In this document: piece by piece, positions 5,715 through 6,132 of the stretch
Layout: every line of letters starts with the position of its first letter
How positions within the stretch are numbered: the first letter of the stretch is position 1
Assembly: GCA_026393655.1 (NCBI GenBank)
Contig: JAPKZT010000064.1
Span: forward strand, 1-6,132
Length of the DNA: 6,132 nucleotides
Reading direction: 5' to 3'
Source of the DNA: Actinomycetota bacterium
GTDB taxonomy: Bacteria > Actinomycetota > Acidimicrobiia > Acidimicrobiales > Ilumatobacteraceae
Translations under genes and position numbers: made by a program
The notes under the pieces: generated by a model
The model's input: the letters and a program-made list of their open reading frames with translations, nothing else
What the model was told of the DNA's origin: nothing
Database searches by the model: none

Positions 5715-6131
5715 TTAGTACTGATTCTTGAAAGAGTCTAATGAATAACCGCTGATTTTTCGGCTTTGCCAGTTAGTTGCAAGATTCTTAGTTTTGAGGT
5801 GCAATTCGTCTCGCCCGAAGAGTCGCATCGCGAGCGCCAGTGGAGAGATGAATACATAAAACAAGACTCCAAGGATGATTGGGCTCACAAATCGAGCCAA
5901 TAACAGGCTGAACTTCATCCATAATCGGTTCGGTGTGTTTAACAAACTTGGTCGGGAGAATGAAACTACAAAAGTTAGGCAACTTAGAGCTACGAGCAAT
6001 ATTTGCCATCCTTCAGGCTTATCTCGAAAACGCAGAAGCGCAGCAAGAACGGCGAATATGCAACCAAACATGATCCCGAAACTTCGGTCGCTAGCGCTAG
6101 TCGTCTTACCTATTTTCTCCAAGCCAAGTGC
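5715..6131 (-). CDS. SxtJ family membrane protein (5' end uncertain, open to window edge)
   Basis: The frame runs from the right edge to TAA at 5715-5717. The first start codon in view is TTG at 6120-6122, giving 135 aa, but the frame stays open upstream and no ribosome binding site precedes the TTG, so the true start may lie outside. Numbered from the TTG, the protein shows SDRSFGIMFG (11-20) leading into a first membrane helix (about 15-33), a second (about 38-56), the loop LLNTPNRLWMKFS (60-72), and a long hydrophobic stretch (about 72-102) containing ARFVSPIILG. The soluble tail ends in SLDSFKNQY. RSFG near the N-terminus, NRLWM after helix 2 and a short Ser/Phe-containing end match the SxtJ family as I recall it. 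Its biochemical role is unknown. It lies 19 bases upstream of the DUF5989 gene, so it is probably the first or an early gene of the carbamoyltransferase operon. Confidence 0.85.
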   Translation of the reverse strand, partial: ALGLEKIGKTTSASDRSFGIMFGCIFAVLAALLRFRDKPEGWQILLVALSCLTFVVSFSRPSLLNTPNRLWMKFSLLLARFVSPIILGVLFYVFISPLALAMRLFGRDELHLKTKNLATNWQSRKISGYSLDSFKNQY

Positions 6132-6132
6132 A

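Noticed and set aside
5788..6009. Second minus-strand ORF overlapping the SxtJ-like gene
   Set aside because: It is in a different frame from the clearly membrane-protein-like SxtJ reading and shows no domain.
1..6132. Mobile element, toxin-antitoxin or phage-defence island
   Set aside because: No transposase, integrase, terminal inverted repeats, tRNA att site or defence-type domain is visible, and composition appears even across the window.

Overview
The window looks like chromosomal DNA of an actinobacterium, most likely a free-living aquatic member of the Acidimicrobiia (Ilumatobacter-like). This is inferred from the moderate G+C content, the long Thr/Val/Ala linker in the secreted protein at the left edge, and the Cys/Lys-containing tail motif (ARLVCAKVGKAKTW) that I associate with exported proteins of that group. 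No rRNA, tRNA, insertion sequence or CRISPR is visible. Genes are densely packed and no stretch above 300 bases lacks one; the longest gap is about 75 bases (2884-2957).

Plus strand, 1-3059. The left edge carries the 3' part of a secreted or surface protein with two copies of a ~110-residue beta-rich domain separated by a Thr-rich linker. It is followed by a short-chain dehydrogenase/reductase and, 10 bases later, an Fe(II)/2-oxoglutarate dioxygenase of the phytanoyl-CoA dioxygenase (PhyH) family. These two form an apparent operon for oxidation of an unidentified small molecule. After a weak terminator-like hairpin comes a 33-codon Lys-rich mini-gene with a good ribosome binding site.

Minus strand, 6132-3089. 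A convergent four-gene operon is read right to left: an SxtJ-family membrane protein (open at the right edge), a 49-aa DUF5989 membrane peptide, a full-length NodU/TobZ-type carbamoyltransferase, and an isochorismatase-like cysteine hydrolase. The DUF5989 stop codon abuts the carbamoyltransferase start codon, and only 9 bases separate the carbamoyltransferase stop from the hydrolase start. The first three genes match the sxtJ/sxtK-like/carbamoyltransferase set that I recall recurring in many genomes, including next to the saxitoxin O-carbamoyltransferase. Its general function is not established. The two gene sets converge on a hairpin at 3067-3087 that probably terminates both transcripts.

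The most interesting part is the minus-strand cassette: a carbamoylation enzyme translated in lockstep with two small membrane proteins and with a hydrolase whose superfamily includes enzymes that cleave N-carbamoyl compounds.
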